A DNA stretch of 64,000 bases from Ricinus communis (GCF_019578655.1 NC_063261.1:11230446-11294445); one strand, 5' to 3'; numbered from the stretch's first letter, positions 1-12,110 are shown. Notes: generated from the letters alone by a model not told the origin. Numbers and translations: made by a program.

Positions 1-1
1 T

Positions 2-295
2 CAGGACTCAGAATGTTCTACTTCTGTAACGTCTGCTGTACTGCAGGAAATTCACTACAAGCGCGAGAGATATGAATTGGTGGGGAAGTAAGAAACTATA
101 ATTGGAGCACTTGTTGATGATGATGACTTCCCACTGGAGACCGCTGCACCATCAGAGACTCGAGAGGATGACGAGGGAAGAAAGCAACTTATAAAACTTG
201 ACATGAATGCCATTTCCAGTGAATTTGAAGGAGAGTTTAAAATAGATGGCGAGGAACAGAAAATAATTATAATAACTTGGTTATTATGGGTTTGA
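2..295 (+). pseudogene. 3' end of an unrecognised gene, with an in-frame stop
   Basis: One reading frame runs from base 2 to a TGA at 293-295 and is open except for a TAA at 89-91. The predicted peptide is charged and acidic, with an Asp run (VDDDDFP), a Ser/Glu-rich stretch and a KLDMN block. It looks like a real coding tail rather than transposon sequence, and codon use is less AT-rich than the flanks. The TAA lies in a GTAAG context (GGGAA/GTAAGAAA), so it could instead be a 5' splice site with the true ORF leaving the frame there. I do not recognise the family. No upstream part is in the window. It may be a gene fragment, a decayed gene, or the last exon of a live one. Confidence 0.4.
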
Positions 296-2545
296 AGGGA
301 AACACGAGATAACTTGTATATTTATAGAGAACTGAAGGTAAGAATAAACTTGGAAATTTCTTCAAGATGTATAGGCTTGGGGAGCAAGCAGAGGCAGTCA
401 AGTTTTCTGGAAAAAGTGTGTGCTCTTTTTGACCCTGATCACAAGAATATAACTTTATATACGTGAGGGTTTCAACTTCCACACGTTCATGATATTAAAA
501 AAGCACATATACAGCATGTAGATACACTGCCTATGGACACATAATGTAATTCTGAGTTGAATTTGGACTTTGTCTATGTTATGTGGCAAGACCAAAAACC
601 ATTGGATGATCAAAAAGAAAAAGGATGGTGAAATTAGCACCTTCCCTTGACCCTGCATTTTGTGTATGTACAGTTCTTGGCAGCTACTGTCTGTCATGTA
701 TTTTGTTTTGTTTTGTTTTTGCGTGTAAATTTCCCATATCACATGCATGTATTTCATCCATTAACCTAATACAGAAGCAGAAAGTAAAAGAATTGATAAA
801 ACATATTGATAAACCTAACCGAAGGCAGCCAAATGTTTTATTTAAGTCTATATCAAATGAATTTTTTTGCCTAAATCTATCTAATTTATATATCAAACCT
901 AAACCATTAAATAACTGACACAAATTCATCATATTCAAATGATGGAGTATGTATCAATCATCGACACATATTCATCAGATTCAAATGATAATATATCAAT
1001 CATTGAATATTGAATATTAAAGTATGAAATACTGATATGTTGTTAATATCCTATTATTACAGAATATGTCTAGGTAAAAGAATTTCTGTATCAAATTTTT
1101 CATAAATCTCTTTCTGAAAACTAGTATAAGGGGATTTCTGATGGAGCTCAAGATGAGAAGCCCCCTTATATTGACCCATCTCCTTGAATGAAATTAGATA
1201 ATGAAGTAAAACTAATTTTGAAGGAAATCATATTCCAAGTAAAACTAATAATATTACGGTAGAAAAATAAATTTGAAATCATAAGTTATGAGAATTTAAT
1301 AAAAATTAGTTGTGTATTGTATAATTATTATTATTATTATTTTAATTATAAAATTGAATTTATAAATAAAGATTTAATAAAATTTTTAATATTTTAAAAT
1401 TATATAAATAATAATATTAAATTAAATACTTGTAATTATTCTTTTAAAAATTAATATTTTAAAAGTTTTATTAATACAGCAATACAAAAATTATCTTAAG
1501 AATATTTATTAATTAATTTCTAATATTATATAAATTGATACTATTGATAAAGTTGATATCATTGTTTCTAGGATTAGAAATTATCGTATAATTAAAGAAC
1601 TTACCTATCAGTTAATATAAAAATTAAAAATATATTTAAAATATTATTTCTTAGAATTAGAATTATTATCTAATTAAAAAATTAATTTGTTAGTTAATAT
1701 AATATCAAAGATATAATTCAAATGCTATTTTCTACGATTATAATTATTATTTCATTAGAAATATCATATTTATCAATCAGTAAATTAATAAAACAAATTA
1801 TAAAAGTACATAAAAATTTGAAACTCATGTATAAAAAAAATACACGTGTCACAACGGAAAAAAATTCTATATATCAAAAATAGAAACAAAAGTCAAAAAA
1901 AATTATGTCTCAGAAATTAAGATATATATATATATAAGAATTTAAAAAAAAAATTCTTAAGAAACTAAATGTAAAAAAAAATTTAAATAGTCTCATATTA
2001 AAATTAAAATTCTTAAATTCTAAGTGTTTTTAAATTAAATTATAATCTTCCATATTTTGATAAAAGATCTAAATTAAATTTATAAGATTCAACCATTTAA
2101 TTTAAAAAGAAAGGTTGAGATCTATATACTTTTGATTTTTAAGTCAATCTAAATTATTGCTTTTCAAATGAAATAGTTAATTCTATCCAAACATGATTTA
2201 TTATATTTAAATAAATATTAAAGGATTTTATTTTAAAATTTAAAAGATAAAATTCTAATGTAAAAATAATTATGAATTTTAAAATATAAGAAATAACTAG
2301 CTAATCAAATAATGAAACAACAAATTTGGAGTGGAAATGATAAATTTAGTCCTAAAAATTTCAAAAATTTAAAACTTATAAATCTAAAGACTTAAAATTC
2401 ATAAGAATTTAAAATCTCACCAAAAGAATGAAGCCTTAGTCCCATCATATGGTCAAAAGTCAAATTTTATTATTTAAATCAACTTTTAGAGTATTCTATA
2501 CTCTTAAAATTAAAATTATTATTATATCACTTTATATATCTTTAT
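296..2545. other. Gene-free AT-rich DNA with a dispersed AT-rich repeat
   Basis: No supportable coding region. Short ORFs at 267-938 overlap on both strands and have low-complexity composition. From about 1300 to 1960 the sequence belongs to a dispersed AT-rich family that recurs near 30.1-30.6 kb (inverted), 50.85-51.4 kb, 54.5-55.0 kb and 56.7-57.3 kb. Shared blocks include TTAGAATTATTATCTAATTA and a CACGTGTCA or CACATGTCA-type edge. Confidence 0.6.
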
Positions 2546-2913
2546 TGTTAAAAATATAAAATTATTTTGAAGTCTCACATAACAGTTTAAGCTTTTGGAT
2601 GTAATGGTTTTTATATATTGTATTAGAGCTTTTATATGATCAAAACGTCTAGAGATTGATTCTCAATCACTTCCATTTTATTAAGGGATAATAAATCTAC
2701 CTTGTTGAGAATGAGAGATTGTTTGATGAAATTCAATTGCTCATTTCATGTATTATTGTGTACATATATGCTAAGTATAGTTACAAATATAATGATGAAA
2801 AAGTACATATCAAGAATGATTTAGACTAAAGAGATAAGGACGAAAAGCTACATGTCCAGAATGATCTAGATGAAGTCCTAACTATTACATAGGACAAGCT
2901 TTATCCTTTAACA
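2546..2913 (-). repeat. 3' LTR of Ty1-copia element H (368 bp)
   Basis: Read on the minus strand it starts TGTTAAAGGATAAAGC and ends TTTTTAACA, so it has the TG...CA ends and TGTTA/TAACA terminal inverted repeats of an LTR. Directly upstream on that strand is a purine-rich tract (GACGGGAGG), the expected polypurine tract, preceded by decayed RNase H. The length fits a Ty1-copia LTR. The matching 5' LTR is not in the window: H stops being recognisable near 30060. No target duplication can be tested without the partner. Confidence 0.7.
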
Positions 2914-3648
2914 CCTCCCGTCAAGCCTTTGGGCACCTCATAGAAGACGAAGTTTATCACGTGAGAATTGGACCGAATGGGGGCAAAGACTTGGTATAAA
3001 TATATCAGCTAGTTGATCAGCAGTGGAGAGAAATCAAACTTCCATCACACCAGCTTAGAGTGAGAATTGGACCGAATGGGGGCAAAGACTTGGTATAAAT
3101 ATATCAGCTAGTTGATCAGCAATGGTGAGAAATCAAACTTCCATCACACCAGCTTGGAGTTGTTCTTGCACAAAGTGAAAGTTCAATTCTATATGTGTTG
3201 CTCAGGCATAAAATACATGATTATCTGTTAAATAAATTATACCAATAATATCACACCATAGGATTATCTTTTGAGAACAAGTAATTCCAATCTCTTGAAG
3301 TAAAGAATTTATCCAAAGTAACTCAGTAGTGGTATTTGCAATGGTCTTATACTCACTTTTTTTTAGAGGATCAAGCAATTATTGACTGGTTTTCAACCAT
3401 TCATGAAATTAATGATCTTTCCAAATAAATTTCAAAACTAGTTGTGGATCTTCTATCATCCGAACAACCACCCCATATTACTAAGACAATATAACTGCAT
3501 TGTTGAATTGTTAGCAAGAAAGAGAACCTATAAGATAGTGTACCTTTTAAATATCTTACCAACCTTTTCACTCCTTTCCAATATGCATCGGTTGGAGCAT
3601 GCATGATAACACAATCAATTAACATAGAAGGTAATGTTTGGCCATGTC
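2914..3648 (-). pseudogene. Ty1-copia H pol, RNase H C-terminal part
   Basis: Minus-strand translation gives the copia RNase H signatures MHAPTDAYWKGVKR and LVRYLKGT near 3600-3540, and the DQLADIF block near 3100 that normally ends copia pol. Several stops and frame changes interrupt it. A 99-bp segment (2961-3059) is tandemly repeated at 3060-3158 inside the coding remnant. If the LTR B insert (3649-5404) and the LTR A insert (5427-8590) are removed, this piece joins the RT piece at 8591-9172 through GSLQYLT, so all belong to one interrupted polyprotein. The polyprotein would have supplied reverse transcriptase and RNase H for element H. It is non-functional. Confidence 0.75.
2961..3158. 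repeat. 99-bp tandem duplication in copia RNase H remnant
   Basis: Two adjacent copies of a 99-bp unit starting GTGAGAATTGGACCG, at 2961 and 3060, differ at only a few bases. The duplication lies within the decayed RNase H end and arose after that coding region existed. Confidence 0.85.
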
Positions 3649-5404
3649 TGTTGGGAATTGAAATTAAAATATAAGAAAAGATGCAACGGAAGTAATTTAA
3701 TTTTTTTTAATTCACACAAGGATTTTATTGATCTAATTAGTCATAACACACAAAAACGAGCAAAAGATGGAGAAGGCTTACAAAAGGTGTGTGCTGCCTA
3801 TTCCCAGGAGTGCTTTTGGCTATGTTGATTCTTGATTCTTCATGGATGATTGATGCAATCTAAAACTACTCAAATGACCAGCCTCTAATGGTAATCCATA
3901 CAGACTTGAAAGTTGGAATCTCCTATAAACAAACCTTCACAAGAGAGAAAGTGGAGATGATGAGGAGTGAATACTAGTTCCAAACTAGGTTGAATATTAA
4001 TTAATCTTATTAATTAAGTGTTTATGGCATCCTCCATTCACACATACACATGCCTTAAGCGCCCATCATACTCCATATATATATATACATGGAATTCAAC
4101 ATAATCTTATAACAAGCAATGCCATACTTACTCTTAAGTTGGGCCTTAATTAGACTTGTTTAGACTAAGTTAACTTAATTAATACATAAACATAGTTATA
4201 GGGCCCTTATAGTCGAATATCATAGCCCAATTATAATTAAACTAATTAATTTTTAATTAGGCTTAATGTGTATAAGCTTAAGCTCAACCTTAAGCCTCAT
4301 TTTAATCTCAACTTTAAGCCCATTTGTGTATGACCCAAAAGGTTCCTAAGATGTTGGCAATGAATTATGAATTATGAATCAAACCCTTTCAATTCAATGT
4401 TAATTTTCTAATTAACTTAATTCATATTTCATAGATCAAGATTAGCATCTTATAATGTAATCCAATTCTTTCATTGTAATTCAACCTTTACACTCAACAA
4501 TCTTATAATGTAATTTAATTCTTTCATTGTACTTTTATCCTAATGATTCATAGAGCCATGGATGTAAGTGTCAACTCTATAATTGAATCAATCATATTTA
4601 CTCTTGATAATTGTATATAACATCTTGAATAAGATCTATGAAACACTTTTCATAAACCCCATTCAAACAACCTTGGCCAAGGATTTCCATGTTAAAGCAT
4701 ATCAAGAATCATCAGATAAGGTCCTATAACATATTACCTTGGGCAATGAATTCTTTATTGATAACTTATTATCTTCATATGACTCTTACTATACCCAATG
4801 AGTATCCCTTAAGCACTCTGTGGATAGGAGAACATAAAATAGTATCAAAGTATAGTAATACTCATATAAGATAATATACAGTTATCTCAAGTTTAAGGAT
4901 CACGTCTTACATGATTGTCATAAGAGTATTGTACATAGACACTTAGGGTAAATTCCATATGCACTACTCAGTAAGGTCATGTTCAATGAACTTATTCTTG
5001 CAACAAGCACCCATATGCTTATCTCGAATCTCTATTCCTCAACCTTATGAGACAGATTTCTACTTTACAAGTAACTGATAACACATTATTGTAGTCTCGA
5101 GTGTTTGATCAATATCCAACGATCAATATGTAGTTCTTGATCAAATATCGACTATGAACAAAGTTTAGAAGCGTATATAATGAGAACCTCATCATTATAA
5201 ACTCGCTTTATATTTTCTCTTACATTTGTTGTTACATTCCATAGTGTTCCTTTCTGACTGTTTGGATTATTCCTTAATAATATCCGAGTACTCGTACTAT
5301 TAGAGTCGAAAAATATCTTTAATATAATTGTATGCCATCAATTATGATATATAAATTAATACAGATTATCTGACAACTCTTTGTCTTTAGGGCATACTCT
5401 AACA
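3649..5404 (-). mobile_element. Solo LTR, copia-type family B, in copia H
   Basis: A 1756-bp element with plus-strand ends TGTTGGG and CTCTAACA (on the minus strand TGTTAGAG to CCCAACA). It is flanked by a perfect 5-bp target duplication ATGTC (3644-3648 and 5405-5409). It interrupts the RT-RNase H part of copia H: reading across the site with one ATGTC restores a recognisable pol sequence. No internal region is attached, so it is a solo LTR or the remnant of one end. Orientation follows the second copy (14885-19563), where a primer-binding site marks the 3' side. Confidence 0.85.
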
Positions 5405-5426
5405 ATGTCATGTGAGATATTGTAAT

Positions 5427-8400
5427 TGTCACGACCCCAGCCGTGGGCCCGTGTCGGCACTAGGGAATGGGTAGGCGTAAGGCCACTGAATCCCGTAGTA
5501 AGCCCGACACTCACTAACTCAAACCAACCTCAACTCAAATTTTACTATTATTAATACCACAATTTACAGTAACATTAAATTTTACACAATTAAATCGGTC
5601 TGCCCGAAGAATTAGGCGAGACCCGAAACTACAGAAAATTACCACTGATATCCTTACTATTACTACTGCGGAGAATCTAATATTTTTATAATTTGACATA
5701 CCAAATTAAACACCACCCGATGATGAAGAAGTCGGGTTACTGAGTAAGAGTCGAGGGAAGATTAACAGTCACGAATCTAAAAAATAGTAAATGGAGACTG
5801 TCAGTCTCGAGAGTGAGCTAAAATCATATATCTAAAAAAATTTCAAACATCCCAATATCACATTCATTTAATTTTAGAATAATTAATAAATCACGCGAAC
5901 CATACGTGTCATGTTAAAACATATGTGTCATGCCATGCTTAAACAAAAATAATTCCACATGTAACGGGACGGAGTACTTCAACAGAACCCTAATCCCAAC
6001 TCAACATCTCGATCAATTTCAAAACTCACGTCTCGACCAAGCTCAACTCTAATATCTCAACTCTCTCATTCCAACAGGACTGGCGCCCAGAGAGCAAAGC
6101 TCGATCAGGGACCTTACCTCCAGCCTGGTCACTTATATCTCAACTCTCTCATTCCAACAGGACTGGCGCCCAGAGAGCAAAGCTCGATTAGGGACCTTAC
6201 CTCCAGCCTGGTCACTTATATCTCAACTCTCTCATTCCAACAGGACTGGCACCCAGAGAGCAAAGCTCGATCAGGGACCTTACCTCCAGCCTGGTCACTT
6301 ATATCTCAACTCTCTCATTCTAACAGGACTGGTGCCTAGAGAGCAAAGCTCGATCAGGGACCTTACCTCTAGTCCGGTCACTTAACTCTCAGCCTTAGCC
6401 TTTCAGCTCTCTTATCTAATAAGACTGGCTCCCAGAGAGCAAGCTCGATCAGGGACCTTACCTCCAGTCTGGTCACTTAAATTTCCAAATAAGCCAAAGC
6501 CCAGAGAGCAAAGCTCGATCAGGGACCTTTACTCCGGCAACCACACTCTACTAAGTCCAGAGAGCGATGCTCGACCAGGGCAGATCCTAATCTTTCTTTC
6601 TTAATAACTTTACCTATTTGTCCTTTCTCTATCTTATCTCTCTCAGATTTATACTGGAACACTCATCCAACTCCTATGTTCTACTGCCGTCTCATCCCGA
6701 GTCATCATGCAATATTAAAATTGGTGCTAAAGGAAAAACATATTTAAATGGTAATTAAAAACATCATGTAAATAATAATAATAATTAAATGAAAGATTAA
6801 AATTGCAAATGAATAATCATAGTAACAAATCAAATTTTATGCATGACACGTGCATAAGCGATATATGACTTCAACTCACAGATTTGGTGACCTCCTAACT
6901 CTGCTTCGGTGCCTCAGTTGGAGCGAGCCGAACAAACGGACTATCTAGTAACGGAAAACAATTTGTCAAAATGCTGAAACAATCGATCATTAATCCTAGG
7001 TCTAGACTCCTAGGACTGACTATCTAAGAATCTCGACTCGGGAGAATTCTACTGAAAATCCGGCAGAACCTCCCCTATAACACGGACATTACCCCCAGTA
7101 AAAACGGGTCCAGGACCTGCCAGAAAAATACTTCTAATATCCAACAATTTAAACAACGGGAGTCGGGTCCCCAAACTTCACTATTTTCCCGACTCCACTA
7201 CACAGCACAAAACACGAGGCAGGCAACTGACAGACAATTATTTTTGACTCACAAATATCATCAAATACTCAATATAATCCAATAGATACACAATTAAACC
7301 AAGAATTTCCAAAATTACAGGCCAGAGAAAATTACCGAGATGCTCGGTCGACTCGCCTCCAGCCGTCGAAGTCCGATCGACGATCCGAACTAACTATCAG
7401 ACTCGAGAGGACGCGCTGACGACGATCCTTGCTTCCGATTTTCAGATCTGACACCCGATCGTTCAGAGATATTTGCGGACGATCTCGGCCGTCGATTTGC
7501 AAACGAAGTCCGATCTCTACGAAACCGGTGCCATTGCGAAGCTTGAGCTGAGGAGAGTCGGGATACATCCTCCGATCGTCCATAGCTCGCCGAAGCTTGT
7601 CGAAAAAATCCAAAAACGTCGGCTGCCCCTCAAACTTTACTTTACCGGATCTTGCAACTCCGGCCACCCCAGGCACCGCCACTGCTGCCAAAAGAGAGCC
7701 CTTGCCGAGAGGAGCCGATCGCCACCGGAAATGACAAGGCCACCGGATCAGGAAAATCGCTTCCGCCGCCCACCGACGCCGCCACGCCGGACGACGCAGC
7801 CACGGCCTGACGACGCAGTGGCTCCTCCTTCTTCTTCACGCTACTCTCTCTCTCTCTCTCTCTCTTCCCCGATTCCATTCCTTTCAATATCGACATTGAG
7901 CCCCCGAACTTTTCCTTATTATAACTAGGTCCCTTAACCTTTTCAATTACTTACAATTTTATCCTGCAGAATTCCAATTTAACCCCTAAACTTTCCTTTA
8001 TCCTTTCAATTAAGCCCTTAACTAATTAATTTGGGCCAGATCAGAATTATTGAAAATACACAATTACATAAATACCCCTGACCGACATATTTATTTACAA
8101 AAATACAAAACTCACAAATTTCCATTAGAACCCCATAAAAATAAAATTATACTTTTAATCCTTATTCTAAAATAAATTTTCAATTTAGTCCTAACACACA
8201 ATTAAATTAAATAACCAATTTACTAATTATTTTCCAACTTAAATTTTAATACCACTAGCCAATTAAAATACCAATTTCCCCAGAATTCTTTTATAAAAAC
8301 ATCCTTTACAATTTCTTTCAAAATTTCCCAATATATATAATTTTATTTATACATATACATATACATTGGGGAAAAAATTAGAATAACCAAAAATATAATC

Positions 8401-8590
8401 TACCATTCAAATAATTTACTTAATTAATTCTTAAAATTTTAAACTAATTGGATATAGAAAAATAATTCATTTAATTGACTAATATTAAAATTTTCATTAA
8501 ATCATTTCAAATTAAACCAAATAAAAATGAAGCTAAAATTAACTTAAATAAAAACTCATTATTAAATATATAAAAATTTCGGGTATTACA
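5427..8590 (+). mobile_element. Solo LTR, family A copy 1 (3.16 kb)
   Basis: Starts TGTCACGACCCC and ends CGGGTATTACA, with a perfect 5-bp target duplication GTAAT (5422-5426, 8591-8595). It is inserted in copia H pol, 17 bp from the LTR B site. It is about 3 kb with no gag or pol. Internal marks are an 83-bp tandem array (about 6050-6560), a GC-rich 0.5-kb block (about 7330-7830), a CT microsatellite near 7840-7866 and an AT-rich tail. Its length suggests a gypsy LTR, but no internal domain proves this. The strand given is simply the one that reads TGTCACG first. Confidence 0.85.
6050..6560 (+). repeat. 83-bp tandem array inside LTR A copy 1
   Basis: The phrase CCAACAGGACTGG (with variants) recurs at 6071, 6154, 6237 and about 6320, a period of 83 bp. 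It is followed by two or three degenerate units. Each unit includes CCCAGAGAGCAAAGCTCGAT and GGGACCTTACCTCCAG. Confidence 0.9.
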
Positions 8591-9172
8591 GTAATGAACC
8601 TACCACTTGTGTGTATTCATCACCATTAGAAAGGGGGATGTCATGACGTTTAGACAAAGGTAGAATTGTTGCCATAGGTGCTTGACATTCCTTAGAGTCC
8701 TCTATATTGGTTTTCTTCAAAATATCTAAAACATACTTCTTTTGAATAAGTAACATACCATTGGAAATATTATGCACCTCAAACACCTAAAAAGTAATAC
8801 TAGCGACCCATATCATGAAATGGAAATTCCTTTTGCATTACCTTGATAAAGGATTCAACCACTTAAGAATTAGACCCTGTGATAATGAGATCATCAATAT
8901 AACAAAGCAAAAATAATTATTGAATGCCATCATTGAAAATGAACAAGGAAGTACTAACCTTAGATGATTTAAATACTTGTGAGTGCAAAGATATTGAGGC
9001 GAAGAAACCACTCTCTTGGAGCCTATTTTTATCCATGACCTTTGAAGATGACAAACATAGCTAGGTCTGTCTGGATCCACAAGTCCTTGAGGTTGTTCCA
9101 TGTAAACCTCATCATGCAAGTTGCCATGCAAAAATGAAATTGAGAAATCCAATTGATTAATCAGTCAATTTT
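8591..9172 (-). pseudogene. Ty1-copia reverse transcriptase fragment, duplicated
   Basis: Minus-strand translation shows copia RT blocks: LDFSISFLHGNLHDEVYMEQPQG near the upstream end (first part shown only as LDFSISFLHGNL), a decayed LRLVLPCSF/active-site region, then VHNISNGMLLIQKKYVLDIL and GSLQYL across the LTR A insert. It is a close copy of the RT at 19564-20370, but homology stops abruptly at about 9172, inside RT. Upstream on the minus strand is unrelated noncoding sequence. Frameshifts and stops make it inactive. The abrupt edge marks a recombination breakpoint. Confidence 0.75.
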
Positions 9173-10860
9173 GCATAAATCATTCTATTAATAACCTCTT
9201 TCTCAATGAGTGTTTATGGTACTCGTTGAAAATAGATATGTCATGAGACATCGCCAAAAAAATTTCTCTGATTCTTCCATGTTAAACTCCTTTAACACAT
9301 ATATCTATATACTCAAAATTTAGAACATTCGTGCAGTTTGAAACATCTACCTCTATAGATCTCAATCCTAGAAAGTAAACTGCATGTTCTAACTCTTTAT
9401 GGATTTATTAGTCTTGGTAGACTCATGATAAAGAATTTGTCACTTTTCCCTTTATCTATAGGCTCACAACATATAATATTAGGAAATAGTATTATACTTC
9501 CACTAACATCTTCATATAGACTTGTTTATTCTATTTGGATTGATACTTATAATTACATTACTAATCAACCATTTGATTAAGTATGTAACTTATTAAGTTT
9601 TTTTTGCTTAACCTTTGTGCAAAGACTTCCATATTAGTTTTTCTCAAAAAACTCACTTACAACTTAATGGATCTAATCCATTTAGATGGGTCCATCACAG
9701 TCTTTATTTGGTTAAACAATATGGTATCCGCAATAGAATCTTATGGCTTGATCCCAACTTTAAGAGTTAATATTAAACATTAGTTTTAGTGTAGTAGAGA
9801 TATAATTATATATTTCATAAAAGATCTTCATTTTCTTATAAATATATTGTATCCTATTAAATACAAAAAGTTGTGTATATGAACAGCTTAAGGTTATACA
9901 TCTTATGCTAAACACCTTCAAGCTATGTTCCATTTTAATGCTAGTTTGTTTATCTTGATCTCTATTAAGATCTATCAAACTCCTACTACTTTTTTCAGAA
10001 GCTCCTTTTCTTGAAAGAAAATATATTCCAAAAAAATACTTTTGTTTCAAGAGTATGATAGTGTTGATATCCTTAAATCCTTTTTGGATATCTCACAAAC
10101 TTATATTTATTAGATCAAGCCTTTCAACTTTATCTAATTGTGTATGTTTCTCTTAAACACCACATACTAGTCTATATCCTATATAGACTTTATTATGATC
10201 ATATCATAAATGCAACATATTAGGGTTAATAGGTATAAGAGTATATATCCTATGAAAAGGCTTGCAACACTCGTTATTGATATAACTATGTCTCACAAAG
10301 TTAGGTTTCATTTTTTTATGAAACTTTATCAATTTAGGTGATTGCAAGTTATAGAAATTCTAATGATGTTCTAAGTATCCTATATCATGATCTAATCTTG
10401 ATATGATACTTTTTATCATAACTCTTTCTTAAAACAAGCATACATCCTATTTCTCGCTTAGGAATTTAGTGTATGTGTCTTTCATAAAGATAACTTGATT
10501 ATAATATTGATTTCATAGGATTTATAAGTTACATAACTTATTTATATTACTTATTTGTCTTAATATCAATAATATAATCCTTATGCCTATTTAGGATTGC
10601 TTTAATTCTCTTATAATAAGATTTTAATTTTCTTACTTTCATACAACCTTTTGTATGATATTTTAGAAACATAAATTATTTAACTAAATAAGGCAATGAT
10701 TATCCAATATTATTAAATGAAATAATAATCAACAATTGTTCTAGAAAAATGAATTAATAATTATTATTAAATTTTAAATAAAAAAATAAAACTAATAACT
10801 AAACTATATGGCAATAATTGCCTTCAAGCTAGTCTACTTCTTTTCAGAATTAGAAGCTTG
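9173..10860. other. Noncoding stretch between copia gag and RT fragment
   Basis: 1.7 kb of AT-rich sequence with no protease, integrase or RT motif that I can recognise on either strand. On the minus strand it lies downstream of the gag at 10861-12110. It may be the 3' untranslated internal region of a gag-only copia-type element, or decayed integrase. A 96-codon minus ORF at 9760-10050 has no recognisable content. Confidence 0.4.
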
Positions 10861-12110
10861 TTATTGCTTCTTATCCTTCAAAATAGCAAAATAAGCCTTG
10901 TAGTTCCTTCTATAATGTCCTTCCTTCCCACAATGGTGATACTTTCTTTTATTCTTATTGACACTTCCAAAAGCCTTTAAGGCTTTCTTGGGCTTATGGG
11001 CTTTCTTTTCTTTTTTCTTCTTAGACCTACTCAGCTTAGAATGTTTTACCATTAGAAACTACTCCCTTTTGCTTCTTTATGGCGCTCTCCATAGTCTTTA
11101 ATATATTAATAAGTTTGGGTATCGTAGTATTCAACTTCTTCATATGAAAGTTCATAACAAACTCTGAATAACTGTCAGGTAGAGATTTCAAAATTAAGTC
11201 TATACTTAATTCATGGTCCATCACAAAATCAAGATGCCCTAAATGTTCAATATATCTAAGCATCTTTAGTCCATGTGCATTCATAGATGCACCTTCGGCC
11301 ATCTTGCATCGGAACAATTTCTTTGAGGTCTCATACCTTTCAGTCCTTGACTACATATCATACATTTCTTTCAAATGTAAGATGATAGTTAGAGCATCCA
11401 TGTTTTCATGTTGTATTTGTAGTTTGGAACTCATACTTTCTAATATCACACAAACAACTTGATCATCGCTTCTTAATGCTTTTTGTACTCTTGGACCACC
11501 TCCTCGGGTGCATCTTCGGTGGGAAGACGCAACAAATGTGTGTCTAGCACATAAAGCTTCTTTTCTTGTTTGAGAACAATTCTCACATTATGATGCCAAT
11601 TAAGAAAGTTCATCCTAATAAGCTTGTTGGTGTCAAGGATACTACGCAAAGATAGATTGCCACTCATCTTTTCTTATAACCTTCCAATATAAAGATAAAC
11701 GAATATAAGTTAATTTATACAAGTAAATTTTAAAGGTCTTGCAACCAGTAACTTAACTCCTACTCTTTTTCAGTCCTTGACCGCTCATCAAATATTTCCT
11801 TCAAATATAAGATGATAGTTTGAGCATCCATATTTTCATATTGTTTTTGTAATTCGGAAGTCATACTTCCTAATATCACATAAACAACTTGGACATCGTT
11901 CTTAACGCTTTTTGTACTCTTAGACCACCTCCTCGGGTGCATCTTCGGCAGGGAGACGCAACGAAGGTGTGTCTAGCACATAAAGCTTCTTTTCTTGTTT
12001 AAGAACAATTCTCACGTTGTGATGCTAATCAAGAAAGTTCAGCTCCATAAGCTTGTTGGTGTCAAGGATACTACGCAAAGATAGATTGCTACTCATCTTT
12101 TCTTATAACC
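10861..12110 (-). pseudogene. Ty1-copia gag of element B, partly duplicated
   Basis: Minus-strand pieces give a copia gag. The N-terminus reads MSGNLSLRSILDTNKL, then LNWHHNVRIVLKQEKKLYVLD. The middle has YIEHLGHLDFVMDHELSIDL and LPDSYSEFVMNFHMKKL. A basic Lys-rich tail leads to a zinc-knuckle position reading HHCGKEGHYRRN. In that knuckle the first and last Cys of the CX2CX4HX4C pattern are Tyr, so it cannot bind zinc normally. The N-terminal half is present twice (see the 430-bp repeat). Stops and frameshifts are frequent. Gag would form the cytoplasmic particle. The PBS and LTR at 14873 onward mark the 5' end of the same element. Confidence 0.75.

Noticed and set aside
267..938. Overlapping small ORFs on both strands
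   Set aside because: Low-complexity, mutually overlapping, no domain or coding bias.
7473..7928. Long ORFs on both strands (7332-7928, 46593-47314, 17274-17646)
   Set aside because: They lie in the GC-rich block of LTR A, overlap on both strands, have simple Arg/Ser/Pro-rich composition, and start and stop differently in each copy. Only the short conserved antisense frame is reported, as a finding.
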